From positions 40,672 to 104,671 of the forward strand of contig JAOTVV010000009.1 of NCBI GenBank assembly GCA_029863245.1: 64,000 nt of DNA, in the 5' to 3' direction. The notes beneath the pieces were generated by a model. It did not search any database, had not been told where the DNA came from, and was given only the letters and a program-made list of their open reading frames with translations. The position numbers and the translations under genes were made by a program. Each line of letters opens with the position of its first letter. The stretch's first letter is position 1. Below are positions 42,651 through 53,990 of the stretch, piece after piece. The DNA is from Gemmatimonadota bacterium. GTDB taxonomy: Bacteria > Gemmatimonadota > Gemmatimonadetes > Gemmatimonadales > GWC2-71-9.

Positions 42651-44201
42651 ATGCCCGATCTTCCCACAGCCTTCACCGACGCCATCCGCGACCGCTATGT
42701 GGTGGAGCGGGAAATCGGTGCGGGTGGCATGGCCACCGTACACCTGGCCCTGGATGTGCGGCACAACCGCCACGTCGCGGTCAAGGTGCTCAAGCCGGAA
42801 CTCGCCGCGTCGTTGGGTGCGGAGCGGTTCCTCAAGGAAATCAAGATCGCCGCTCGCCTGACGCACCCCCACGTCATCCCGCTCCATGATTCGGGGCAGG
42901 CTGCCGGATTCCTGTACTACGTCATGCCGTTCATCGATGGTGAATCGCTCCGCACGCGACTCCGTCGCGAGAAACGCCTCGACACGGCGGCGGCCCTCGG
43001 CATCATGGACGATGTGGGAGACGCGCTGAGTTACGCCCATCGGCAAGGCATCCTCCACCGCGACATCAAGCCGGAGAACATCTTGTTCTCCGAAGGCCAT
43101 CCCATGGTCGCGGACTTCGGCATCGCGCGGGCCGTGAGCACGGCCGGCGGTGCGAATATCACTCGGACCGGCTTGGCCATCGGCACCCCGGGATACATGA
43201 GCCCCGAGCAAGCAGCGGGTGATCGTGATCTCGACGCCCGGAGCGACGTGTACAGCCTGGGCTGCGTGTTGTACGAGATGCTGCTTGGCGAGCCCCCGGG
43301 CATGTGGCAGACGGATGAATCCCTCAGGCTCGGCATGCTCACCGACTCGCCCGAACGACACCGTGCCCGCATCCGCGAGATCGGCAGGACCATCGAGCGG
43401 GCGCTCGTCGGCGCCCTCGCCCTGCGCGCGCGCAATCGATTCGAAACCGTAGACGCGTTTCTCCTCGCACTCCGCGCTGAAGAGGGCGCGGTGCGGCGCT
43501 ACAGTGACAGTGAAGTCGAGGAGATCGTGCGGCAGGCAGCCGAGGAGCAGGTGGCACACCCGACCGAAGAGGGGATGTCGCTCAAGACCGTGCAGCAGAT
43601 AGCCGACGACGTCGGTATCTCGCCGGAGCGCGTCGAACGAGCGGCGCGCAAGCTCGAGGCGCGCAAATCCGTCTCGCCTCCAGCCGAATCCGGCCCGGGC
43701 GCCTTTTGGCTCGGCAGTCCGACGGTGATCGCATACGAGCGCGTCGTGGCCGGCGAGCTGACCGAGGCCGTGTACGACGACATCGTCGCCGAAATCCAGG
43801 CGTCGCTCTCGACGCCGGGAGAGATCGACACGCTCGGTCGGTCGCTCACGTGGCGGACGACGAAGCCCGTTCTTGGCAAACGGCGAGCGGTGCAGGTGCA
43901 CGTCACGTCGCGCGGCGGACAGACGCGCATCCACGTCCAGGAACGGCTCGGTGAGATGGCCGTCACCCTCTACAGCAGCATCCTGGTGGGCGGTGGCATC
44001 GGTGGCGTCGCCACGATCCTGGGCATGGGCCTCGGATGGCTGGGCGTCCCCCTCGAGGCCGGACTGCTCTCCGCGGTGTGGTTCCCCGGGATGTACGCGC
44101 TCACGCGGGCGATCTATCGCGGCGTCGCCCAGAAGAAACGCAGCGACTTGGAGGAGCTCGGCGATCGCATCGCAGCGATCGTCGCTGAGTCAGGCGGTTA
44201 G
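42651..44201 (+). CDS. Ser/Thr protein kinase with membrane-associated C-terminal domain
   Basis: 516 residues. Kinase core: [65 protein letters not shown]. After it, residues 285-345 form a helical region with an HTH-like segment ([20 protein letters not shown]). Next come [12 protein letters not shown] and [13 protein letters not shown], then two hydrophobic helices (about 440-490). The last two parts match the kinase at 317-1843, so these are paralogs. The TAG stop (44199-44201) is inside the first unit of the octamer array. Likely a membrane-bound sensor kinase. Confidence 0.92.
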   Translation: MPDLPTAFTDAIRDRYVVEREIGAGGMATVHLALDVRHNRHVAVKVLKPELAASLGAERFLKEIKIAARLTHPHVIPLHDSGQAAGFLYYVMPFIDGESLRTRLRREKRLDTAAALGIMDDVGDALSYAHRQGILHRDIKPENILFSEGHPMVADFGIARAVSTAGGANITRTGLAIGTPGYMSPEQAAGDRDLDARSDVYSLGCVLYEMLLGEPPGMWQTDESLRLGMLTDSPERHRARIREIGRTIERALVGALALRARNRFETVDAFLLALRAEEGAVRRYSDSEVEEIVRQAAEEQVAHPTEEGMSLKTVQQIADDVGISPERVERAARKLEARKSVSPPAESGPGAFWLGSPTVIAYERVVAGELTEAVYDDIVAEIQASLSTPGEIDTLGRSLTWRTTKPVLGKRRAVQVHVTSRGGQTRIHVQERLGEMAVTLYSSILVGGGIGGVATILGMGLGWLGVPLEAGLLSAVWFPGMYALTRAIYRGVAQKKRSDLEELGDRIAAIVAESGG

Positions 44202-44257
44202 GCGGTTGGGCGGTTAGGCGGTTGAGCGGTTAGGCGGTTAGGCGGTTAGGCGGTTGG
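44194..44257. repeat. Octamer tandem array, 8 units (longest)
   Basis: Eight units: five GCGGTTAG, two GCGGTTGG and one GCGGTTGA. It starts inside the 3' end of one kinase gene and fills much of the gap to the next. Confidence 0.92.
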
Positions 44258-44355
44258 GCGGGATCGGAGAGCGGTGAGGACGCTCGCGGCGAATCTCCGC
44301 CGCACCTGGCCCTACCGGCCCTTCCCCGGTATCCTACGCGGTCCTTCTCCCAGCG

Positions 44356-47055
<2,700 letters not shown>

Positions 47056-47087
47056 GCGGTTAGGCGGTTAGGCGGTTGGGCGGTTAG
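47056..47087. repeat. Octamer tandem array, 4 units
   Basis: GCGGTTAG, GCGGTTAG, GCGGTTGG, GCGGTTAG, beginning one base after the kinase-propeller stop, between convergent genes. Confidence 0.9.
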
Positions 47088-47159
47088 CCGACCGCGGCGA
47101 TTGCCCGACCCTGCTCGGCTCGAAGCTGATGTGAGTCGGAATTCGCTTACAGCGATCGC

Positions 47160-48044
47160 CTAGGGGAAGACCTTCCTTTCTCTGCTGCGGAGCGCGGCCA
47201 ACACGCCGGCGGTGAACGGATTCTGCCCCGCCCGCAGTGATGCAACCCAGGCAAGACGTTCCGACCGTTCCTGCTCGCTCATGGTCCAGGTGGCAACCGC
47301 CGACAAATCGTCAATGGCGCCCCGGGTATCGCCGGTCAGGGCTCTGGCGATGCCGCGCGCCTCCCTGGCCCACGCCTGAGTGGGAGCAATGGCGACCACC
47401 TGGTCGCAGGTCCACAGCACCTCGGCCGCTTGCTCCCAGAGGCTTCCGTACCAGCACAGCGGAAGCCAGAAGGACGCAGCGCGCGCAGGCCGCGGGTCGA
47501 GGGCTTGTGCGATGCGGTATGCCGACATCGCCTCGGCAATGTGGCCGTCTCTTGCCAGACGCTCTGCTTGCATCATCTGGCTGGCGGCCGCAGCACTGTC
47601 CGCGGCGGTCACGGCCTCGTCGTGCCGAAGCTCGAACTTCACAGGAACCCGAACGAGGATCGGGGCAAGCTGGCCGCCGACGCGACCAGGCTCGAACCGG
47701 GATTCCCGTAGCATGACTACGGCGGGAGCCTCGAACGCTTCGTCCGACGAGCCGATCACGCGGATCGTGCCTGTGACGACGTTGCCAGCGGTATCGACCG
47801 TCGCCTCGAGCAGCACGGAGCCCTCGATGCGCGCCGCGACCATGGCTGGTGGATAGGCGAGCGGTGGGCTCCACATATGTCGGGGTAAGGTGGAGTTCGG
47901 TGGAACGATCGATCCGGGCCGAGCGCACGAGGCGAGTACGAGTGGAGCGACGATCGCGATGGCGGTCGAGCGGGCCAACGCGTGGATCCAGCGACGCTGG
48001 CGCTGAACAGCGCGATCGCAATACTGCCGTCGCCGGGAAGACAT
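47160..48044 (-). CDS. TonB C-terminal-domain lipoprotein with TPR-like tail
   Basis: 294 residues. Signal ARSTAIAIVAPLVLASC with a lipobox. Residues 60-140 look like a TonB C-terminal domain: LAYPPAMVAARIEGSVLLEA, VDTAGNVVTGTIRV, FEAPAVVMLRESRFEPGRV and ILVRVPVKFEL. Residues 150-280 are helical (AERLARDGHIAEAMSAYRIA, RGIARALTGDTRGAIDDLSA). TonB proteins normally have an N-terminal membrane helix and a Pro-rich spacer; here a lipid anchor and a TPR tail replace them. It may be a periplasmic assembly factor rather than an energy transducer. Confidence 0.78.
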   Translation of the reverse strand: MSSRRRQYCDRAVQRQRRWIHALARSTAIAIVAPLVLASCARPGSIVPPNSTLPRHMWSPPLAYPPAMVAARIEGSVLLEATVDTAGNVVTGTIRVIGSSDEAFEAPAVVMLRESRFEPGRVGGQLAPILVRVPVKFELRHDEAVTAADSAAAASQMMQAERLARDGHIAEAMSAYRIAQALDPRPARAASFWLPLCWYGSLWEQAAEVLWTCDQVVAIAPTQAWAREARGIARALTGDTRGAIDDLSAVATWTMSEQERSERLAWVASLRAGQNPFTAGVLAALRSRERKVFP

Positions 48045-48115
48045 GGTGTCACCGCCGTTGAAGACCGCTGTGAACAGTCTCCCATACCCCCAGCCGGAGC
48101 GGCCGGTTCCGTTGG

Positions 48116-48155
48116 GCGGTTAGGCGGTTAGGCGGTTGGGCGGTTGGGCGGTGGG
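48116..48155. repeat. Octamer tandem array, 5 units
   Basis: GCGGTTAG, GCGGTTAG, GCGGTTGG, GCGGTTGG, GCGGTGGG. The minus-strand stop TAA (48120-48122) of the metallohydrolase gene lies inside it, so its last residues NRLTA are encoded by repeats. Confidence 0.9.
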
Positions 48156-49160
48156 CACGATCCGCCGAGTCTCTCCGTGTCGCGGCACGTGCAGCAGCGG
48201 CTCTTGGAGTGCGGCGTCGCGCCACGCGCGCCGGAGCCGCTCGGGCGGCTCGAGCAGCGGCTCCTCAGTGAGCTTGAACGTGCCCCAATGCATCGCTACC
48301 AGTTGGAGCGGGCGTCCCGGCTGCCGGCTCGCGACGGTCGCGTACGCGCGCACGGCCTCCTCGGGATCGAGATGCGCCGGCCGCATGAACCAGCGCGGAT
48401 CGTACGCGCCGATCGGCATCAGCACGGCATCGAACGGCCCGCACCGCTCGGCAATCTCGCCGAAACCGGGAAAGTCCCCCGTGTCTCCCACGAAGTACAC
48501 CGCACGGTCCGACGCGGCCGCGCGGAGCGTCCAGCCGCACCACAAGCTCCGGTTGCGCCTGGGGCCCCGACCGGAGAAGTGCTGGGCCGGCACTGCGCCC
48601 ACCCGTACCCCCGCCACCTCCACCTCCTCCCACCAGTCCAGCTCCCGGACCCGCCGCACCCCTCGGCGCGCGATCCAGCCCGACAGACCGAGCGGGACCA
48701 TCCATTCGGCCTTGGGAAACCGAGCCGCGAGCGCGCGCACCGTCGGCAGGTCCAGATGGTCGTAGTGGTCGTGCGACTGCACGACGATGTCGATCGGCGG
48801 CAGATCGGACAGCGCGATCCCCGGCGGCATGAACCGCCGTGGGCCCACCACGCGTACCGGTGAGGCGAACTCGCTCCACATCGGATCGGTGAGCACGTTC
48901 ACGCCGCCGATCTGGATCAGGAACGTGGAGTGCCCCACCCAGGTGAGCGTCAGCGCGTCTGCCGGGGCCCGCGGGCAGATCGGGGCCGGCGCCGCCGTCG
49001 GCAAACTGCCGCGTTTGGTCGGATCGGGTCGCCGATCGTAGGTGGCCATCCAGCGCAGGAACTCACCCAGACCGTGCGACTCGGCGGATGCCCAGGGATT
49101 GCGGAATCCACCCTCGGGATCGTGGTGCTCCGGGTTCGGCGGAGCGGAGGACGCGGTCAT
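48120..49160 (-). CDS. MBL-fold metallohydrolase (NAPE-PLD-like)
   Basis: 346 residues from the ATG at 49160. Metallo-beta-lactamase landmarks: LTWVGHSTFLIQIGGVNVL, SHDHYDHLD (HxHxDH), AVPAQHFSGRGPRRN, YFVGDTGDFPGF (Asp) and LVAMHWGTFKLTEEPLLEP (His). The opening block and the PAQHFSGRG element fit the family of N-acyl-phosphatidylethanolamine phospholipase D and UlaG-like enzymes. No signal peptide, so cytoplasmic or peripheral. The bacterial substrate is uncertain. The C-terminal end beyond about residue 335 is repeat-derived. Confidence 0.9.
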   Translation of the reverse strand: MTASSAPPNPEHHDPEGGFRNPWASAESHGLGEFLRWMATYDRRPDPTKRGSLPTAAPAPICPRAPADALTLTWVGHSTFLIQIGGVNVLTDPMWSEFASPVRVVGPRRFMPPGIALSDLPPIDIVVQSHDHYDHLDLPTVRALAARFPKAEWMVPLGLSGWIARRGVRRVRELDWWEEVEVAGVRVGAVPAQHFSGRGPRRNRSLWCGWTLRAAASDRAVYFVGDTGDFPGFGEIAERCGPFDAVLMPIGAYDPRWFMRPAHLDPEEAVRAYATVASRQPGRPLQLVAMHWGTFKLTEEPLLEPPERLRRAWRDAALQEPLLHVPRHGETRRIVPTAQPPNRLTA

Positions 49161-49189
49161 GTGGCCGCAATGTAATGCTGGGCGGATTG

Positions 49190-49237
49190 ACGGTTAGGCG
49201 GTTAGGCGGTTGGGCGGTTGGGCGGTTGGGCGGTTTG
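49190..49237. repeat. Octamer tandem array, 6 units
   Basis: ACGGTTAG, GCGGTTAG, three GCGGTTGG and GCGGTTTG, between the metallohydrolase start and the phosphotriesterase-like gene end. Confidence 0.9.
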
Positions 49238-49367
49238 GATCGGTGTTTCGCTCATCGGGCGAGTTGATGACTGAAACAAACCTCAATATCCCCTACGCGA
49301 GTATGTGCCGTGTGGAACGGTGTCGTCCACCGGCCGGACCTTCGAGCAGCAACGCCCTGACACCGTG

Positions 49368-50399
49368 CTACCGCACGCGCGCTCGAACGCGGACGGCAAA
49401 GGCGTCGGCGGGGTTGGCGGCCGTCAACTGGTGGATCTCCTGGTCCGTGAAGCCTGCGGCCGTCAGGGCGGGCAGGAATTTCGTAAACAGCGTGTCCAAC
49501 GGGCGGAACGTGCCTCCACCAGGTTCGCCCACGTGGTACCAACCGGCGTCGTGCGAGACGAGCACGCGATGGAGCAGGCCCTCCGCTTTCATGAACCCCA
49601 CCCGCGCCACGTAGCGCTCGACGTTGTCGGGGGCCAGTCCATCGAACGAAATCCAGGCGCCGCTCCGCGCCGCGCGCACGTGGATCGTAGAGTCGTCTTC
49701 GGCCTGGGCGTGAACCCAGATCCAGGCGCTCGGATCGACGCCTTCCGCCTCCAGCACGGCCAGCTGCTCCAGGGCGCCGGCGGCCGGCCCCGTGTGGGCG
49801 GCGATCGTGAGGCCGGTGCGCAGGTGGGTGCGCGCCGCGGCCTGAATCAGTGTGCGGTCGATGTCGGACAGCGGGCCGGGGTCCACGCCGATCTTGATGA
49901 AGCCGGGCCGGATGCCGGTGCCGTCGATGCCCGTGGTCCACTCGCGAATCCAGCGCGCGGCCAGCGAGTCGGCCGAGTCGGTAAAGGCGTGACGCGGTAG
50001 GTGCTGGTCGTCCCGGGCGCCGTAGTAGCCGGTGCTCACGAGCACGTGCATGCCGCTGGCGTCGGCGAGCTGCTTGAGCAGGAGCGGATCGCGTCCCAGG
50101 TACGCCGGCGTGGCTTCGACCAGGGACTGTGCGCCGAGTGTGCGCGCTTGGTGCAGGTACGGCAGCACCGTCTGGAAAACAGCGTCCCGATCGTAGCGGT
50201 CGGGGCTCACCACCTCCGCGCCGGCGAAGTCGACCAGCACGTGCTCGTGCGGCAACGTGGTTCCCATCCGGTCCGGCGCGATCGGGCCGTTCACGGTCAT
50301 GACGGATCCGGGAGCGGGACCGTCTGCCGTGCAGCCGGGGAGCGTCGCGACGATCGCCAGCAGGGCGATCGACGTAAAAAGTGCGTGTGCTGGTTTCAT
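49368..50399 (-). CDS. Phosphotriesterase/lactonase-family metallohydrolase, lipoprotein
   Basis: 343 residues from the ATG at 50399, four bases after GGAGG. Signal LFTSIALLAIVATLPGC with a lipobox. Binuclear metal-site residues of the amidohydrolase fold: TTLPHEHVLVD (HxH at 51/53), PGFIKIGVDPG (bridging Lys), LTIAAHTGPA (His), WIWVHAQAED (His) and VSHDAGWYHVG (Asp). Members act on lactones or phosphotriesters. No substrate can be named. A truncated copy of its 3' end is at 35122-35412. The divergent membrane-protein gene starts 113 bases away. Confidence 0.9.
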   Translation of the reverse strand: MKPAHALFTSIALLAIVATLPGCTADGPAPGSVMTVNGPIAPDRMGTTLPHEHVLVDFAGAEVVSPDRYDRDAVFQTVLPYLHQARTLGAQSLVEATPAYLGRDPLLLKQLADASGMHVLVSTGYYGARDDQHLPRHAFTDSADSLAARWIREWTTGIDGTGIRPGFIKIGVDPGPLSDIDRTLIQAAARTHLRTGLTIAAHTGPAAGALEQLAVLEAEGVDPSAWIWVHAQAEDDSTIHVRAARSGAWISFDGLAPDNVERYVARVGFMKAEGLLHRVLVSHDAGWYHVGEPGGGTFRPLDTLFTKFLPALTAAGFTDQEIHQLTAANPADAFAVRVRARVR

Positions 50400-50501
50400 G
50401 GAGCCTCCGGTGTCGGAGCGTTGGTATATATTGCGCTCCCCAACGCACCGTACCAAGCTGACACTCACGGACCCCTGTGGTCCGGGCGTGGCGCGAACAC
50501 C

Positions 50502-50507
50502 AGGGAG
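50502..50507 (+). promoter_or_regulatory. Ribosome binding site for the GTG start at 50513
   Basis: AGGGAG, five bases before the GTG at 50513. The longer frame starting at 50477 has no such site. Confidence 0.5.
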
Positions 50508-50512
50508 CGACC

Positions 50513-50872
50513 GTGACGGGAGTGTTACTGACACCGATCGTGCTGAGCCTGGTGGTCCTCGCCGCGCACTTTTCTCGGCACGACGTGCCGATCCTCCCAT
50601 GGGTGTTTCTCGCGTTGCCCTTACTCCTCTTCGTGCGGCGGCGGTGGGTGGCCCGGCTGCTCCAGGTGACGCTCATCGGGGGCGCGCTGGAGTGGGTCCG
50701 CACCACCGTGGTGCTCACGGGGCAGCGGATGGATGCCGGCGAGCCGTGGGCGCGGATGGCGGTGATCCTGATCGTGGTCACGCTGGTGACGGCCGGGTCG
50801 GCCCTGCTGTTCGAGACCCGCCGGCTGCGGCGTTTCACGAGCGGGGCCGCGGGCCGCGCGTCTGCGGGATAG
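50513..50872 (+). CDS. Small integral membrane protein, unknown
   Basis: 119 residues from a GTG at 50513. Three or four membrane segments: LLTPIVLSLVVLAAHF, ILPWVFLALPLLLFV, LLQVTLIGGALEWV and MAVILIVVTLVTAGSALLF, with basic loops RRRWVAR and ETRRLRRF. No family recognised and no catalytic motif. It is divergent from the phosphotriesterase-like gene and convergent with the kinase-propeller gene. Confidence 0.7.
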   Translation: MTGVLLTPIVLSLVVLAAHFSRHDVPILPWVFLALPLLLFVRRRWVARLLQVTLIGGALEWVRTTVVLTGQRMDAGEPWARMAVILIVVTLVTAGSALLFETRRLRRFTSGAAGRASAG

Positions 50873-51021
50873 ACGCGCGCACGCCACCAACCACTGCATC
50901 CTGGGGTGCGGGAGCCGACAGGCATCGTGCCGGACCGGGGGCCGGGTAGTGTCAGCTCGAGACTGATCGCTCGATCACCTACCGTCGGCGATCGCGACCT
51001 CGAGCTTGTCGGTGATGTCGC

Positions 51022-53697
51022 TCATCGGGCGAGTTGACTCCGGAGTGCGGTGAACCAGTGGTCCACCCACACGAGCTGCGGCCCCGACTGGACGTGCCCC
51101 GCGAAGCGTGGACTGTTGAAGATGAAGTGCCGGCCGTCGGCGGTGACGGCGTACGATTGGTGAAAGCCGTCGAACGTGAGCGCGGACGCATCGAACAGCG
51201 GACGCAGCTCGCTGACGAAGAAGTTGCCATCGGCATTCACCTGTGCCGCCATCAGCTGGCCAGTCGGCGCGGCGTAGAAGATCTCGCGCCCGTTGGCCGA
51301 CCAGACGGGCTCCGTCCCGCCCCCATTCGACACCTGCCAGCGACCCGCGCTCGTGTTGGGGAACGGGCGGACGTAGACCTCCAGGATCCCCGACTCGTTG
51401 GACGAATACGCGAGCCAGCGTCCGTCAGGTGAGAGCGCCGGGTGCAGCTCGGAAAACTCGCTGGCGACCAGTGGCACCGGAGTGGTATCGCCGGTCGTGC
51501 GGACACCCACGAGGTCGCCGGCACCCGCGGCGCCGTTGTCCGTGCGGAGCAGCAGCCACCGGCCATCCGCCGACCAGAAGACCTCTTGGATCTGACGGTC
51601 GAGCGATGCCATGAAGCGGTCCGGCCCGCTCCCGTCCACGGGCCGAGCATACACGGCGCTGGTGCCCACGGTGTCCCGGATGAACGCGACGGACCGTCCG
51701 TCCGGCGACCACACGGGACGACGATCCGCGTTGCCGAACGACAGTCGCGTGAACGGCCCACGATCGAGCTGCTTGATCCAGATGTTGAGTCCCGTGCCGA
51801 TACCCGAGCCCACCGCCAGACGCCGCCCGTCCGGCGACAGGGCCAGGGAGTTGAATGCGCCCACCCAGGTGGTGTCGATGGGCACGGCGACGCCGTCCCG
51901 TGTCACCCGCACGATCACGTTGCCGATCGCCGGGCCCCGACGCTGGACGTAGACCAGAGTCCCCGAAGCCGACCACGCCAGCGGAACGAATCCCTGCTGG
52001 GCCTGCGCATCCACCTCCTCGAGGACCGGCACTGCCTCACCCGTGATCTCGAGCGCGTCGAGGTCAAAGGGCGCCGCCAGGACCACCCCATCCCGCCGCG
52101 CATACATTAGGTGCCCGCTCGGCATGTACCACGCCTGAAGAACGTCCTCGAGCAGCAGTTTCTGCCGGCCGGTGCGCAGGTCCAGCACGTGGATGCGCAT
52201 CGTCACACACGAGGACCCGCAGTACTGGAACAGGACCCCGCGGGCGCCTGGCAAAGCCACGGGATAGCCCATCCCGCCTCCCACCAGCGCCGTGTCGCGC
52301 AAGGCGACCGTGCTCTCGCCACCCGACGCGCTCACCCGGCGGAGCTCATTCAGCGCCGGCACGACGTAGACCAGCGTGCCGTCATCGAGCCAGGTCGCGC
52401 CGCCAAACACCCCTGCCACGGTATCGGCCAGCGTGACGGCCGCCCCTCCGGACGCGCGCACCTTCCGGAGCCGCCCGTCCGCGACGAACGCCACCCACTC
52501 GCCATCGGGCGAGAACACGGGGATATTCGCCCGCTCCGTGCCGGGAATCGCCGTGGGACGGAGTTGCCCCCGCTGCTTGACCCAGAGCAGACCGTTGACG
52601 GCGTTGTCCTTGAAGACCAGCGTGTTCCCGTCGGGCGACAGCGCCAGGGCGGGAAACAGCATGCTCAGCCGGACGCTGTCGCCCAGCGAGATGTACTGCC
52701 TCGTCACCGGCTGGCGGGATGCGGTGCGGGCGGTGAGCCAACCCCAGAGCGCCACCGCCCCCAACGCCGCAAAGGCGGCGACGGCGGCGGCGCGCCCCAC
52801 CCGATGCCGGGCGGACCTCGTCACGGCGAGTGGCGCTGTGCGGTGCATGGGAGTGTCCACCATGCCCGGACGCGCCAGCGCCTCGGCGAAGCTCGCGGCA
52901 CTCGCGAACCGATCCGCCGGCAGCTTGGCGAGCGCTTTGGCAATGGCCGCGCTCACGTGCTCGGGCACCGTATCCCGGAGCGCGGTGACAGGCGGCGCCT
53001 TCTCGGTGATCACCTTGGCGACGATCGCCTGGGCCGTACTGCCCGTGTACGGCGGGTCGCCCACCAACATCTCGTAGAGCACGGCGCCCAAGGAGTAGAC
53101 GTCACTCCGCGCATCCGTCTCGCGGTCGCCCATCGCCTGCTCGGGACTCATGTAATGCGGCGTGCCGATCGACAGGCCGGTCTCCGTCAGCCGGTTGCCA
53201 CCCGCGTGGGCGAGCGCCAGCGCGATCCCGAAATCGGCGATCAGCGGGTCACTGTCCCGCAGCAGGATGTTCTCGGGCTTGATGTCGCGATGGATCACGC
53301 CCTGCTTGTGCGCGTGTTCCAGCGCCCCGGCGATGCCGCGTGCGATGGCGATCGCATCGTCCACGCCGAGCTGCTTTTCCTTGTCCAGCTTGGTCCGCAG
53401 CGTCTCCCCTTCCACATAGGGCATCACGTAGTAGAGGAACCCTTCGGCGGCCCCCGAGTCGTACAGCGGCAGGATGTGGCTGTGCTGGAGATTCGCGGTG
53501 ACCTTGATCTCTTGCAGGAACCGTTCGGCGCCGATCACGGCGGCCAGCTCGGGCCGCAGGACCTTCAAGGCCACCTTGCGGTCGTGCTTGACATCATGCG
53601 CGAGGTACACGGTCGCCATGCCACCCTGCCCGAGCTCGCGCTCGATCACGTAGCGGCCTTCCAGGGCGGCCGAGAGGCGGGAGGTAATGTCGGGCAT
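51022..53697 (-). CDS. Ser/Thr kinase fused to a TolB/WD40-like propeller
   Basis: 891 residues from the ATG at 53697 (MPDITSRLSAALEGRYVIE); a longer open frame to 53769 lacks support. Kinase: [76 protein letters not shown]. One membrane helix near 323-345 (AAAVAAFAALGAVALWGWL), then a propeller with SPDG blades (ALSPDGNTLVF, PVFSPDGEWVAFVA, WSPDGRSVAFIRD, LSPDGRWLAYSSNESG). Same plan as 44356-47055 and probably a paralog with a different outside ligand. No operon partner on its strand. Confidence 0.93.
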   Translation of the reverse strand: MPDITSRLSAALEGRYVIERELGQGGMATVYLAHDVKHDRKVALKVLRPELAAVIGAERFLQEIKVTANLQHSHILPLYDSGAAEGFLYYVMPYVEGETLRTKLDKEKQLGVDDAIAIARGIAGALEHAHKQGVIHRDIKPENILLRDSDPLIADFGIALALAHAGGNRLTETGLSIGTPHYMSPEQAMGDRETDARSDVYSLGAVLYEMLVGDPPYTGSTAQAIVAKVITEKAPPVTALRDTVPEHVSAAIAKALAKLPADRFASAASFAEALARPGMVDTPMHRTAPLAVTRSARHRVGRAAAVAAFAALGAVALWGWLTARTASRQPVTRQYISLGDSVRLSMLFPALALSPDGNTLVFKDNAVNGLLWVKQRGQLRPTAIPGTERANIPVFSPDGEWVAFVADGRLRKVRASGGAAVTLADTVAGVFGGATWLDDGTLVYVVPALNELRRVSASGGESTVALRDTALVGGGMGYPVALPGARGVLFQYCGSSCVTMRIHVLDLRTGRQKLLLEDVLQAWYMPSGHLMYARRDGVVLAAPFDLDALEITGEAVPVLEEVDAQAQQGFVPLAWSASGTLVYVQRRGPAIGNVIVRVTRDGVAVPIDTTWVGAFNSLALSPDGRRLAVGSGIGTGLNIWIKQLDRGPFTRLSFGNADRRPVWSPDGRSVAFIRDTVGTSAVYARPVDGSGPDRFMASLDRQIQEVFWSADGRWLLLRTDNGAAGAGDLVGVRTTGDTTPVPLVASEFSELHPALSPDGRWLAYSSNESGILEVYVRPFPNTSAGRWQVSNGGGTEPVWSANGREIFYAAPTGQLMAAQVNADGNFFVSELRPLFDASALTFDGFHQSYAVTADGRHFIFNSPRFAGHVQSGPQLVWVDHWFTALRSQLAR

Positions 53698-53990
53698 AGG
53701 CGCTGAAGATAGACGGGGCCGAGCGAATATGCGAGAACGCACGGTGCAGTTGGCACGCCGTTGGCCCACAGGCGCAAGCCATCATCGGCCGTGTGCCAGC
53801 CGCTCGTTTCGTACCGGCTTGTAGTTGTGGGGCTTACATCGGTCGGGACGGCGGGATATTACGCGGTGCGACCCTGAGGCGGCGTGAGCGACGGCGAGCA
53901 CGAGTGCGAGCATCAATGCGGATGCATCGGCCCGTGCGCTCAACCGCTTGGCCCGGTGGGATCCGGACTCTCACCCCTTGGCGTCAGGCG
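53698..53990. other. 293-base gap, no clear gene
   Basis: Lies between the kinase-propeller start and the copper ATPase stop. It must hold the promoter of the kinase gene. A short plus-strand frame from a GTG at 53884 begins with a Cys/His-rich stretch (EHECEHQCGCIGPC) but then runs antisense into the ATPase gene, so it is not annotated as a gene. Confidence 0.5.

Noticed and set aside
49252..50925. 557-codon minus-strand frame overlapping the phosphotriesterase-like gene
   Set aside because: It is in a different frame from the gene with the metal-site motifs and is Arg/Pro-rich.
52111..53706. 531-codon frame opposite the kinase-propeller
   Set aside because: Same reason: its complement carries clear kinase motifs.
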